From Streptomyces bacillaris (GTDB lineage Bacteria > Actinomycetota > Actinomycetes > Streptomycetales > Streptomycetaceae): a stretch of DNA of 64,000 nucleotides. Within the stretch, counting starts at the first letter, position 1. Every line of letters begins with the position of its first letter. This document shows, piece by piece, positions 34,391 through 42,085 of this stretch. The translations under genes were made by a program, and so were the position numbers. The stretch spans positions 4,402,001-4,466,000 of the forward strand of contig NZ_CP029378.1 in assembly GCF_003268675.1 (NCBI RefSeq). Reading direction: 5' to 3'. The notes beneath the pieces were generated by a model, which ran no database searches, was not told where the DNA came from, and worked only from the letters and a program-made list of their open reading frames with translations.

Positions 34391-34737
34391 ACGAGGCACT
34401 CCCGGGATTCGCGGCTGTAGCGGCACTGCCTGTCAGCGGTACTGCGGGGGGTACAGCGGCACAACACGAGCACGCAGGTGCGCAGGGGTCATGCTTCCCA
34501 ATGCGCACAGCAGATGCAAGGGCAGATGCACGTGCACGCGCCGGACCTGCCCGGTAGCGTGGTGATTCCGGGGTATTTCTTCCGTCGGGCAGTTTCGGAG
34601 CTTTCCGGACGTCTTCCCATTTCCGTAATCGAATGAGTACGGGCTGAAGCGTTTTGGTGGCAGAATCCTTGGCTTCGGGGTCGAGGGGTTCTGGGGGCGC
34701 CCCGAGTGCCCGGTAGGCGATGGGGAGGGTTGGGCCA
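34391..34737. other. 347-bp divergent control region between the ATPase and XRE genes
   Basis: No gene was seen. It contains the 18-bp shared element (34522-34539), a nearby extra half-repeat CAGATGCA (34511-34518), and a less G+C-rich stretch (34560-34660) where the XRE promoter probably lies. Confidence 0.6.
34522..34539. promoter_or_regulatory. Second, inverted copy of the 18-bp triad element
   Basis: The reverse complement reads GCGTGCACGTGCATCTGC, identical over all 18 bases to 33428-33445. The next bases (TTGCAT) also resemble the first site. The core is palindromic, so it could serve both the ATPase gene (minus) and the XRE gene (plus). Confidence 0.65.
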
Positions 34738-35601
34738 GTGTCGGCAGGCGAGTCGAGTGGATCAGTGGTGCGGCGCATCCTGCTGGGCTCTCAGCTCAGA
34801 AGGCTGCGGGAGTCGCGCGGTATCACCCGTGAGGCGGCCGGCTACTCCATCCGGGCCTCCGAATCGAAGATCAGCCGCATGGAGTTGGGACGGGTGAGCT
34901 TCAAGGCCAGGGACGTCGAGGATCTGCTCACGCTCTACGGTGTCGCGGACGTCGCGGAGCGCGATGCGCTCCTCGGTCTGGCCCGCGAGGCCAATGTGGC
35001 GGGCTGGTGGCACAGTTACGGCAATGCGCTGCCCGGCTGGTTCCAGACCTATGTGGGTCTGGAGGGAGCGGCCTCCCTCATCCGTATCTACGAAGTCCAG
35101 TTCGTGCACGGTCTGTTGCAGACCGAGGCCTATGCCCATGCCGTCGTCTCCCGCGGCATGCGCGGAGCGTCGGAGGCCGACATCGAGCGCCGGGTCGCGC
35201 TGCGCCTGGAGCGCCAGAAGGTCCTCGTCTCCGAGCGCGCGCCGGTCTTCCACGCCGTGCTGGACGAGGCCGCGCTTCGCCGCCCGTACGGCGAACGCGA
35301 CGTGATGCGCGCCCAATTGCGGCATCTGATCGATATGTCGGAGCAACCGAACATCACGCTCCAAGTGATGCCCTTCAGTTACGGAGGGCATGCGGGCGAG
35401 AGCGGTTCGTTCACGCTGCTCCGATTCCCGGAATCCGATCTGTCGGACATTGTCTATTTGGAGCAGCTGACAAGTGCGCTCTATCTGGACAAGCCCGAGG
35501 AAGTCGCGCAGTACGAAAAGGCCATGGGGTGCCTGCGCAAGGACAGCCCCGGGCCCGAGGAGAGCCGCGATCTCCTGCGCGGACTCCTCCAACTGACGTG
35601 A
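34738..35601 (+). CDS. XRE-family regulator with DUF5753 domain
   Basis: 287 residues from GTG 34738 with GGGGAGGG upstream. The helix-turn-helix is at ~10-70: LGSQLRRLRESRGITREAAGYSIRASESKISRMELGR. The DUF5753 effector domain (~95-280) contains WFQTYVGLEGAASLIRIYE, VHGLLQTEAYA and QPNITLQVMPFSYGGHAGESGSFTLLRFPE. Such regulators control development or metabolism together with DUF397 partners. The predicted DNA target is the 18-bp element found twice in this locus. The aldehyde dehydrogenase gene follows after 58 bp and might be co-transcribed or regulated. Confidence 0.9.
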   Translation: MSAGESSGSVVRRILLGSQLRRLRESRGITREAAGYSIRASESKISRMELGRVSFKARDVEDLLTLYGVADVAERDALLGLAREANVAGWWHSYGNALPGWFQTYVGLEGAASLIRIYEVQFVHGLLQTEAYAHAVVSRGMRGASEADIERRVALRLERQKVLVSERAPVFHAVLDEAALRRPYGERDVMRAQLRHLIDMSEQPNITLQVMPFSYGGHAGESGSFTLLRFPESDLSDIVYLEQLTSALYLDKPEEVAQYEKAMGCLRKDSPGPEESRDLLRGLLQLT

Positions 35602-35659
35602 TTTCTCGTTACGATGACGTCACATCAGGAGTCTGCGAACGCCTGCAGTAAGGGATTGC

Positions 35660-37117
35660 ATGTCCTTCTTCCATGAACTGGCCCACCAGTACATCGATGG
35701 CGAGTGGCGCACGGGCAGCGGCTCATGGGACATCATCGATTTCAATCCCTACAACGGCGAGAAGCTCGCGGCCATCACCGTGGCGACCGCGCTGGAGGTC
35801 GACCAGGCCTACCGGGCGGCCGAGCGGGCGCAGCAGGAGTGGGCCGCCACCAATCCGTACGAGCGGCGGGCCGTCCTGGAGCGGGCCCTGCGCATCGTCG
35901 GGGAGCGCACCGAGGAGATCGTCGAGGCGATCATCGACGAGCTGGGCGGCACCCGGCTGCGCGCCGCCTACGAGGTCCGCAGCGCGACGGAGGTGCTGCG
36001 CGAGGCGATCCGGCAGTCGCTGCGCCCCACCGGTCGGCTGCTGCCCGCGGTCTCCGACGGCCGGGAGAACCGCCTCTACCGGCTCCCCGTCGGCGTCATA
36101 GGTGTGATCAGCGCCTTCAACTTCCCTTTCCTGGTGACGATGAAGTCGGTCGCGCCCGCGCTCGGGCTCGGCAACGCGGTCGTCGTGAAGCCCCACCAGA
36201 GCGCGCCCGTCGTGGGCGGCGGGCTGATCGCGAAGATCTTCGAGGACGCCGGGCTGCCGGCCGGACTGCTCAACGTCCTGATCACCGACAGCGCCGAGAT
36301 CGGTGACACGTTCATCGAGCACCCCGTCCCCAAGCTGATCTCGTTCAGCGGCTCCGACCGGGTCGGCCGCCACATAGCCGGCACCGCCGCCGGACACCTC
36401 AAGCGGACCATCCTCGAACTGAGCGGCAACAGCGCCCTGGTGGTGCTGGAGGACGCCGACATCGACTACGCGGTCCGGGCGGCGGTCTTCAGCCGCTTCC
36501 TCTACCAGGGCCAGATCAGCATGGCGGCCAACCGCATCCTGGTGGACCGCGCGGTGGCCGAGGAGTTCACCGCCCGTTTCACCGCCGCCGTGGCCGCCCT
36601 GAAGTCCGGCGACCCGCGGGACCCGGAGACCCGGATCGGCCCGGTCGTCGACGCCCTGACCGCCGACGCCCTGACCGCCCTGGTCGACCGGGCCGTCGCG
36701 GACGGAGCCACCGCGCTCGTCCGGGGGCGGACCCGCGGCAACGTCGTGGAGCCGACCGTCCTCACCGACCTCCCGGAGAACTCCCCGCTGCCCGGGCAGG
36801 AGATCCTCGGCCCGGTGGCCCTGCTGATGACGTTCGACGGCGAGGACGACGCCGTACGGATCGTCAACGACAGCCCCTACGGGCTGAGCGGTGCCGTGCA
36901 CACGGGCGACGCGGAGCGCGGGGTGCGGTTCGCGCAGCGGATCGTCAGCGGGATGTTCCACGTCAACGACTCCACCGTCCAGGACGACCCGTTGGTGGCG
37001 TTCGGCGGCGAGAAGACGTCCGGTATGGGGCGGCTGAACGGTGAGGCGGTTGTGGAGGCGTTCACGACGCTGAAGTGGCTGTCGATCCAGCACGGCCGCG
37101 CGGTCTTCCCCTTCTGA
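35660..37117 (+). CDS. Aldehyde dehydrogenase family protein with Ser in place of the catalytic Cys
   Basis: 485 residues, full length for the family. Cofactor and fold motifs are intact: ISAFNFPF (oxyanion Asn), VVVKPHQSAP, FSGSDRVGRHIA (GxxxxG), general base Glu in TILELSGN, and EILGPVALL. The catalytic loop, normally GQICM, reads YQGQISMAANR: codon AGC at 36518-36520 gives Ser287 where TGC/Cys is expected. This changes or abolishes NAD-dependent aldehyde oxidation, unless the base is a sequencing error. The closest families by sequence are benzaldehyde/vanillin-type dehydrogenases. No ribosome site better than AAGGGA ahead of ATG 35660. Confidence 0.88.
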   Translation: MSFFHELAHQYIDGEWRTGSGSWDIIDFNPYNGEKLAAITVATALEVDQAYRAAERAQQEWAATNPYERRAVLERALRIVGERTEEIVEAIIDELGGTRLRAAYEVRSATEVLREAIRQSLRPTGRLLPAVSDGRENRLYRLPVGVIGVISAFNFPFLVTMKSVAPALGLGNAVVVKPHQSAPVVGGGLIAKIFEDAGLPAGLLNVLITDSAEIGDTFIEHPVPKLISFSGSDRVGRHIAGTAAGHLKRTILELSGNSALVVLEDADIDYAVRAAVFSRFLYQGQISMAANRILVDRAVAEEFTARFTAAVAALKSGDPRDPETRIGPVVDALTADALTALVDRAVADGATALVRGRTRGNVVEPTVLTDLPENSPLPGQEILGPVALLMTFDGEDDAVRIVNDSPYGLSGAVHTGDAERGVRFAQRIVSGMFHVNDSTVQDDPLVAFGGEKTSGMGRLNGEAVVEAFTTLKWLSIQHGRAVFPF

Positions 37118-37168
37118 GCTGCCCCCGGGGCCCCGGCGGATCCCCCCTTCCGGCCGCCCGGGCTACCC

Positions 37169-37184
37169 TAGTCAAAGTTGAATA
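37169..37184. promoter_or_regulatory. PadR operator 1, ahead of padR
   Basis: TAGTCAA-AG-TTGAATA, one mismatch from the perfect palindrome seen at 37886-37901. It lies 17 bp before the regulator start, so autoregulation is likely. Confidence 0.65.
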
Positions 37185-37200
37185 GGAAGGGGTGGGCGCC

Positions 37201-37842
37201 ATGTCCGCGATCCGGCTGCTGGTCCTCGGCGCTGTGCGGATGCACGGCCGCGCGCACGGCTACCAGGTCCGCAACGACCTGGAGTACTGGGGCGCCCACG
37301 AGTGGTCCAACGCCAAGCCCGGCTCGATCTACCACGCCCTGAAGCAGATGGCGAAGCAGGGACTGCTCCTCGCGCACGAGACGGCCCCCTCCACCGCCGG
37401 TGGCCCGCCGCGCACCGAGTACGAGGTCACCGAGGAGGGGCTCGCGGAGTACCGCACCCTCCTGCGTGACGCGATCCGCTCGTACGACCAGAACCTCGAC
37501 GTCCTCTCGGCGGCGATCGGGTTCATCGTCGACCTGCCCCGCGACGAGGCGGTCGCGCTGCTCAAGGAGCGGGTGGAGGGCATCAAGGAGTGGCGGGACT
37601 CGGTCACCGAGTACTACACGCCCGAGGAGGGCCCCGAATCCCTCGGCCACATCGGCGAGATCATGAACCTGTGGGTGCACTCGGCCGACGCGGGCGCGGA
37701 GTGGACCCGGGGGCTGATCGAGCGGATCGAGGGCGGCGCGTACACCTTCGCGGGCGAGGGCGACCCGTTCGTCGGGGTGCTGGCCGAGGGCGAGGAGAAC
37801 CCGTACGCGACGGGGGTCCCGGACCCCGGGGACGACAGCTAA
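37201..37842 (+). CDS. PadR-family transcriptional regulator
   Basis: 213 residues from ATG 37201 with GGAAGGGG upstream. Winged helix: LLVLGAVRMHGRAHGYQVRNDLEYWGAHEWSNAKPGSIYHALKQMAKQGLL, then the wing TEYEVTEEGLAEY. The C-terminal half (~110-190) is the coiled dimerisation arm. PadR proteins usually repress a neighbouring drug or phenolic-acid exporter and release DNA on binding the compound. Three TAGTCAA-type operators flank this gene: one before it, one over its stop codon, and one before the ABC exporter. Confidence 0.9.
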   Translation: MSAIRLLVLGAVRMHGRAHGYQVRNDLEYWGAHEWSNAKPGSIYHALKQMAKQGLLLAHETAPSTAGGPPRTEYEVTEEGLAEYRTLLRDAIRSYDQNLDVLSAAIGFIVDLPRDEAVALLKERVEGIKEWRDSVTEYYTPEEGPESLGHIGEIMNLWVHSADAGAEWTRGLIERIEGGAYTFAGEGDPFVGVLAEGEENPYATGVPDPGDDS

Positions 37843-37855
37843 TCAAGTTTGACGA
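37840..37855. promoter_or_regulatory. PadR operator 2, over the padR stop codon
   Basis: TAATCAA-GT-TTGACGA, two mismatches from the perfect site. Its centre is 46 bp upstream of operator 3. Confidence 0.55.
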
Positions 37856-37885
37856 ATGGGCCGGACCGGTTTACTTTTGAGCCGC

Positions 37886-37901
37886 TAGTCAAGTTTGACT
37901 A
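37886..37901. promoter_or_regulatory. PadR operator 3, ahead of the ABC exporter
   Basis: TAGTCAA-GT-TTGACTA is a perfect 7-bp inverted repeat with a 2-base spacer, 27 bp before the ATPase start. Confidence 0.7.
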
Positions 37902-37928
37902 CGAGGCTGCGGAAGGGTGGCGGGGAAC

Positions 37929-38966
37929 GTGACCGAGGCGATCGTCCTGGACGGTGTCCACAAGAGGTACGGGGAAAAACGCGCCCTCGACGGGCTGGAC
38001 CTCACGGTCGGCGCGGGCACCGTCCACGCGGTGCTCGGCCCCAACGGGGCGGGCAAGACCACCGCCGTACGGATCATGTCGACGCTGCTGCGCCCCGACG
38101 CGGGCCGGGTCACGGTGGCCGGGTTCGACGTCCGCGAGCGGGCCTCCGACGTACGGCGCAGGATCGGCCTGCTCGGGCAGCACGCGGCGGTGGACGAGCA
38201 ACTCGGCGGACGGCAGAACCTGGAGATGTTCGGGCGGCTGTACCACCTGGGCGCACGCCGGGCGGGCAGCCGGGCCGACGAACTCCTGGCGCGGTTCGGG
38301 CTCGCGGACACCGGCCGCAAGGCGGTCAAGCAGTACAGCGGCGGGATGCGCCGACGGCTCGACCTGGCCGCCTCGCTGATCACCGAACCGGCCGTCCTCT
38401 TCCTGGACGAGCCCACGACCGGCCTCGACCCGCGCGGCCGGGCCGAGGTCTGGGACGCCGTACGGTCCCTGGTCGGCGGCGGCACCACCGTCCTGCTGAC
38501 CACGCAGTATCTGGATGAGGCGGACCAACTGGCCGACCGGATCTCCCTGATCGACGGGGGCAGGGTCGCCGCGGAGGGCACCTCCGACCAGCTCAAGGCG
38601 CTCGTCGGCGGCGACCGGATCGACATCGTCCTGCGCGACGCCACCCGCCTGGCGGAGGCGGCCGCGCTCCTGGGCCCCGGGGACCCGGCGCTCGACCCGG
38701 ACCGCCGGCTGCTCAGCGCCCCCGCCCCGGACCGGATGGCGGCGCTCACGCGGGCGGTCCGGGCGCTCCAGGAGGCGGGCATCGAGGCGGAGGACATCGC
38801 GGTGCGCCGCCCGACGCTGGACGAGGTGTTCCTGTCCCTGACGGGCAGGCCCGCCGGTGAACGTACGGCGCACGGGACGGCCGGACGTACGGAGGACGGG
38901 GCCGGCGGACGTACGGCGCACGGAACGGCCGGACGTACGGCCCACGGGACGGAGGCGGCGGCATGA
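37929..38966 (+). CDS. ABC transporter ATP-binding protein, DrrA (daunorubicin-resistance) family
   Basis: 345 residues from GTG 37929; an in-frame GTG at 37917 has its ribosome site directly abutting and is less likely. Walker A GPNGAGKTT, signature QYSGGMRRRLDLAASL, Walker B AVLFLDEPTTGLDPRGR, H-loop TTQYLDEA. The C-terminal DrrA-type domain ends in PTLDEVFLSLTG. The last ~35 residues are a degenerate repeat of GRTAHGTA encoded by G+C-rich near-repeats (38863-38960), probably an unstructured tail. It energises export with the permease whose start overlaps its stop (ATGA). Likely repressed by the upstream PadR. Confidence 0.92.
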   Translation: MTEAIVLDGVHKRYGEKRALDGLDLTVGAGTVHAVLGPNGAGKTTAVRIMSTLLRPDAGRVTVAGFDVRERASDVRRRIGLLGQHAAVDEQLGGRQNLEMFGRLYHLGARRAGSRADELLARFGLADTGRKAVKQYSGGMRRRLDLAASLITEPAVLFLDEPTTGLDPRGRAEVWDAVRSLVGGGTTVLLTTQYLDEADQLADRISLIDGGRVAAEGTSDQLKALVGGDRIDIVLRDATRLAEAAALLGPGDPALDPDRRLLSAPAPDRMAALTRAVRALQEAGIEAEDIAVRRPTLDEVFLSLTGRPAGERTAHGTAGRTEDGAGGRTAHGTAGRTAHGTEAAA

Positions 38967-39826
38967 GCACGACGACGGCGTACGGCGACAGCGCGAAGGC
39001 GACCCCGACCGCACCCGCGGAACAGGGCGGCGGCGGTGGCGGCAGTCGCCTGGCCTGGGCCCTGGCCGACTCCTGGACGATGACCCGCCGCGAACTCGCC
39101 CACTGGGCCCGGCAGCCGGTCGAGGTGGTCGTGGGCCTGGCCTTCCCGGTGATGCTGCTCCTGATGTTCACGTACCTGGTCGGCGGCGGCCGGGGCGTGG
39201 ACGGCGACCCCACCGAGTTCCTGGTCCCCGGGATGCTCGCGCTGACCATGGCCTTCGGCCTGGAGAGCACGATGTTCGCGGTCACCCAGGACCTGAACAA
39301 GGGCGTCATCGACCGGTTCCGCGCCCTGCCGATGGTCCCGGGCGCGGTCCTGGTCGGCCGGAGCGCCGCGGACATGCTCCAGTCGGTGGCCGCGCTCGCC
39401 GTGATGACCGGGGTCGGTCACGCGGTCGGCTGGCGCTGGCACAACGGGGCCGCGTCGGCGCTGGCCGCGGTGGGGCTGCTGCTCCTGCTCCGGTTCGCGA
39501 TGCTCTGGGTCGGCATCCACCTGGCCATGGTGGCGGGCCGCCCCGAGCTGGTCACGGCGGTCCAGATCCTGGTCTGGCCGGTCGGCTTCCTCTCCAACGT
39601 CTTCGCCACCCCGGCGTCGATGCCGGGGTGGCTGGGCGCGGTGGTCGAGTGGAACCCGATGTCCGCCACCGCCACCGCCGTACGGGAGTTGTTCGGCAAC
39701 CCGGGCGGCGCCACCGGCTCCTGGGCCGCCGAGCACGCCCAACTCCTTTCGGTCCTCTGGCCGTTGGCGATCATCGCGGTGTTCTTCCCGCTGGCGGTGG
39801 GGAAGTTCGCCCGGCTCAGCCGCTAG
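38963..39826 (+). CDS. ABC-2 type permease, DrrB family
   Basis: 287 residues, coupled to the ATPase gene by a 4-base ATGA overlap. The N-terminal segment is cytosolic and Gly-rich (EQGGGGGGSRL), then RRELAHWARQPVEVVVGLAFPVMLLLMFTYLVGG begins the membrane domain. Six spans are expected, including ALTMAFGLESTMFAV, ALAAVGLLLLLRFAMLWVGI and LLSVLWPLAIIAVFFPLAV. The NVFATPASMPGWLGAVVEWNP block is typical of DrrB-type drug exporters. It probably exports a small toxic or self-made compound sensed by PadR. The stop is 10 bp from the convergent glutamate decarboxylase stop. Confidence 0.9.
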   Translation: MSTTTAYGDSAKATPTAPAEQGGGGGGSRLAWALADSWTMTRRELAHWARQPVEVVVGLAFPVMLLLMFTYLVGGGRGVDGDPTEFLVPGMLALTMAFGLESTMFAVTQDLNKGVIDRFRALPMVPGAVLVGRSAADMLQSVAALAVMTGVGHAVGWRWHNGAASALAAVGLLLLLRFAMLWVGIHLAMVAGRPELVTAVQILVWPVGFLSNVFATPASMPGWLGAVVEWNPMSATATAVRELFGNPGGATGSWAAEHAQLLSVLWPLAIIAVFFPLAVGKFARLSR

Positions 39827-39836
39827 CCACGGGGTG

Positions 39837-41264
39837 TCAGTGGTGGAATGCCGTCCGGGCCGCCCGGTCATGGCTCAACGGATGCTTCTGCGAACGTAGT
39901 TCGGGGAGCAGCAGCTTCAGGTCCTCGATCAGCAGGGCGGCCAGGTCGGAGGAGAAGCCGTTGCGGCAGACCACCCGCAGCACCGACAGGTCCTGGCGGT
40001 TGGCGGGGAAGGTGTAGGCCGGGACCAGCCACCCGTGCTCGCGCAGCCGGCGGGAGACGTCGAAGACGTCGTACGCGTGGACGTCCGGGTTCGTCGTGAA
40101 GGCGAAGACCGGCAGCTCGTCGCCCCGGGTGAGGAGCCGGAAGTCGCCCAGCTCCGCCACCGACCGGGCGAGCCCGCAGGCCACGTCCCGGGCGGACTGC
40201 TGGACCGCCCGGTAGCCGTCGCGCCCGAGGCGCAGGAACGTGTAGTACTGCGCGACCACCTGCGCCCCGGGCCGCGAGAAGTTCAGCGCGAAGGTCGGCA
40301 TGTCGCCGCCCAGGTAGTTGACCCGGAAGACCAGCTCCTCCGGCAGCTCGTCCGACGTACGCCACAGGGCCCAGCCGACCCCCGGGTAGACCAGCCCGTA
40401 CTTGTGGCCCGAGGTGTTGATCGACGAGACGCGCGGCAGCCGGAAGTCCCACTTCAGCTCCGGGTCCAGGAAGGGCGCCACCATCCCGCCCGAGGCCCCG
40501 TCGACATGGACGGGGATGTCGAGGCCGGTGCGCTCCTGGAGGGCGTCCAGGGCCGCGCACAGGTCCGCGATGGGCTCGTAGGAGCCGTCGAAGGTGGAGC
40601 CCAGGATCCCGACGACCCCGATGGTGTTCTCGTCGCACAGCTCGGCGGCGGCCTGCGGGTCGAGATGGAAGCGCTCGCCGTCCATCGGGACCTGACGGGC
40701 CTCCACCTCCCAGAAGTTGCAGAACTTCTCCCAGCAGACCTGCACGTTGACGCCCATCACCAGATTGGGCCGGGCGGTCGCCGGATAGCGGTCCGCGTTC
40801 CGCTTGGCCCAGCGGCGCTTGAGGGCGAGCCCGGCCAGCATGCACGCCTCGCTCGACCCGGTGGTCGAACACCCCACGGCGGTCGCCGGATCGGGCGCGT
40901 TCCACAGGTCCGCGAGCATCGCCACGCACCGCCGCTCCAGCTCTGCTGTGCGCGGGTACTCGTCCTTGTCGATCATGTTCTTGTCCTGGCACTCACCCAT
41001 CAGCACCCCGGCCTGGGGCTCCATCCAGGTGGTGACGAAGGTGGCCAGGTTGAGCCGGGAGTTGCCGTCGAGCATCAGCTCGTCATGGACCAGCCGGTAC
41101 GCCGTCAGGGGCGACAGCGGCCCGTCCGGGAGCTTGTGCCGGGGCGGCGCGGTGGTCATCGCCGCCGTCGGGTCGGCCTCGCCGTAGAAGGGGTTGAGGG
41201 CGAGCCGGCGCCGCTCCTCGGAGTGTTCGTCCCGCTGCGGCTGGGCGCCTCGGTGGAGCGGCAT
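39837..41264 (-). CDS. gad: Glutamate decarboxylase
   Basis: 475 residues, full length. PLP-dependent group II decarboxylase, converting glutamate to GABA and CO2 with uptake of a proton. Signatures: GCSTTGSSEACMLAGLALK (phosphate binding), IPVHVDGASGGMVAPF (PLP Asp), and SINTSGHKYGLVYPGVGW with the PLP-binding Lys. ATG 41264 has GGAAGAGGA seven bases upstream. The C-terminus contains no calmodulin site. No glutamate/GABA antiporter is adjacent, so the role may be metabolic (GABA shunt) instead of acid resistance. wrbA lies just upstream on the same strand, 34 bp away. Confidence 0.93.
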   Translation of the reverse strand: MPLHRGAQPQRDEHSEERRRLALNPFYGEADPTAAMTTAPPRHKLPDGPLSPLTAYRLVHDELMLDGNSRLNLATFVTTWMEPQAGVLMGECQDKNMIDKDEYPRTAELERRCVAMLADLWNAPDPATAVGCSTTGSSEACMLAGLALKRRWAKRNADRYPATARPNLVMGVNVQVCWEKFCNFWEVEARQVPMDGERFHLDPQAAAELCDENTIGVVGILGSTFDGSYEPIADLCAALDALQERTGLDIPVHVDGASGGMVAPFLDPELKWDFRLPRVSSINTSGHKYGLVYPGVGWALWRTSDELPEELVFRVNYLGGDMPTFALNFSRPGAQVVAQYYTFLRLGRDGYRAVQQSARDVACGLARSVAELGDFRLLTRGDELPVFAFTTNPDVHAYDVFDVSRRLREHGWLVPAYTFPANRQDLSVLRVVCRNGFSSDLAALLIEDLKLLLPELRSQKHPLSHDRAARTAFHH

Positions 41265-41298
41265 GGGGCAGTCCTCTTCCTCGGTCGGCTTCGGTTTC

Positions 41299-41922
41299 TC
41301 AGCTCTCGGCGGCGAGCCCGGCCTTCAGCGCCCGGGTGAACTTCACGACGCGCTCCGCCTGCACCCGGGCGGCGGTCAGGGTCACGTCACCGACCGGGAT
41401 GTCGCCCTGCCCGGACACGTGCGAGGTGCCGTACGGATTGCCGTCGACGAACTTCGACGGGTCGGTGTACCCGGGGGCGACGAGGATGCCGCCGAAGTGG
41501 TGGATCGTGTTGTACAGCGCGAGCAGCGTGGACTCCTGGCCGCCGTGGGCGGTGGAGCTGGCGGTGAAGCCGCTGTAGACCTTGTCGGCCAGCTGCCCGG
41601 ACTGCCAGAGCCCGCCGAGCGTGTCGATGAACTGCTTGAGCTGCGCGGTGACGTTCCCGTACCGGGTCGGCGTACCGAAGATCACCGCGTCCGCCCAGAC
41701 CATGTCGTCCGGCGAGACCTCGGGGACGGAGGCGGTCGCCTCCGCGTTGGCAGCCCACGCCGGGTTGGAGTCGATGGCCGCCTGCGGGGCGAGTTCCGCC
41801 GCCTTGCGCAGCCGCACCTGCGCCCCGGCCCGCTCCGCGTCCTCGGCGATGGCCCGGGCGATCGTGGCGATGGTGCCGGTGGACGAGTAGTAGATGACGG
41901 CGACGTTGACGGGCGTGGACAT
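41299..41922 (-). CDS. wrbA: NAD(P)H:quinone oxidoreductase, WrbA type
   Basis: 207 residues with flavodoxin-like fold. FMN-binding loop YYSSTGTIATIARAIAEDAE, then VIFGTPTRYGNVTAQLKQFID and GFTASSTAHGGQESTLLAL, all WrbA signatures. The family reduces quinones by two electrons, protecting against redox cycling. ATG 41922 has GGAGGTCC upstream. It probably starts a transcript running on into glutamate decarboxylase (34-bp gap). A perfect inverted repeat 37-58 bp upstream is a likely operator for a redox- or quinone-sensing repressor encoded elsewhere. Confidence 0.93.
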   Translation of the reverse strand: MSTPVNVAVIYYSSTGTIATIARAIAEDAERAGAQVRLRKAAELAPQAAIDSNPAWAANAEATASVPEVSPDDMVWADAVIFGTPTRYGNVTAQLKQFIDTLGGLWQSGQLADKVYSGFTASSTAHGGQESTLLALYNTIHHFGGILVAPGYTDPSKFVDGNPYGTSHVSGQGDIPVGDVTLTAARVQAERVVKFTRALKAGLAAES

Positions 41923-41958
41923 GCGGGGACCTCCGTCGGAGCAGCGACAGCGCTGCGC

Positions 41959-41980
41959 ATGCGTACATTTCGGTACGCAT
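41959..41980. promoter_or_regulatory. Perfect inverted repeat upstream of wrbA
   Basis: ATGCGTAC (41959-41966), spacer ATTTCG, GTACGCAT (41973-41980). GTAC-containing palindromes of this kind are bound by HxlR/DUF24 quinone sensors; no such regulator is in the window. Confidence 0.5.
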
Positions 41981-42085
41981 CAGACGATACGGAGGTTCGC
42001 GAGGTCCGGCGCGCCGGACGGAGCCACCCCGCTTCCGTACGTGTGCGTCTTCCCCATCCCGTACGCGTACGTGGGGCTCGGGGCC

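Noticed and set aside
35615..35622. TGACGTCA palindrome between the XRE and aldehyde dehydrogenase genes
   Set aside because: An 8-bp palindrome alone is expected by chance and no second copy was found nearby.
38860..38960. Repeat array at the end of the ABC ATPase gene
   Set aside because: The repeats are in frame and encode a GRTAHGTA-type tail, so they are treated as part of the gene.
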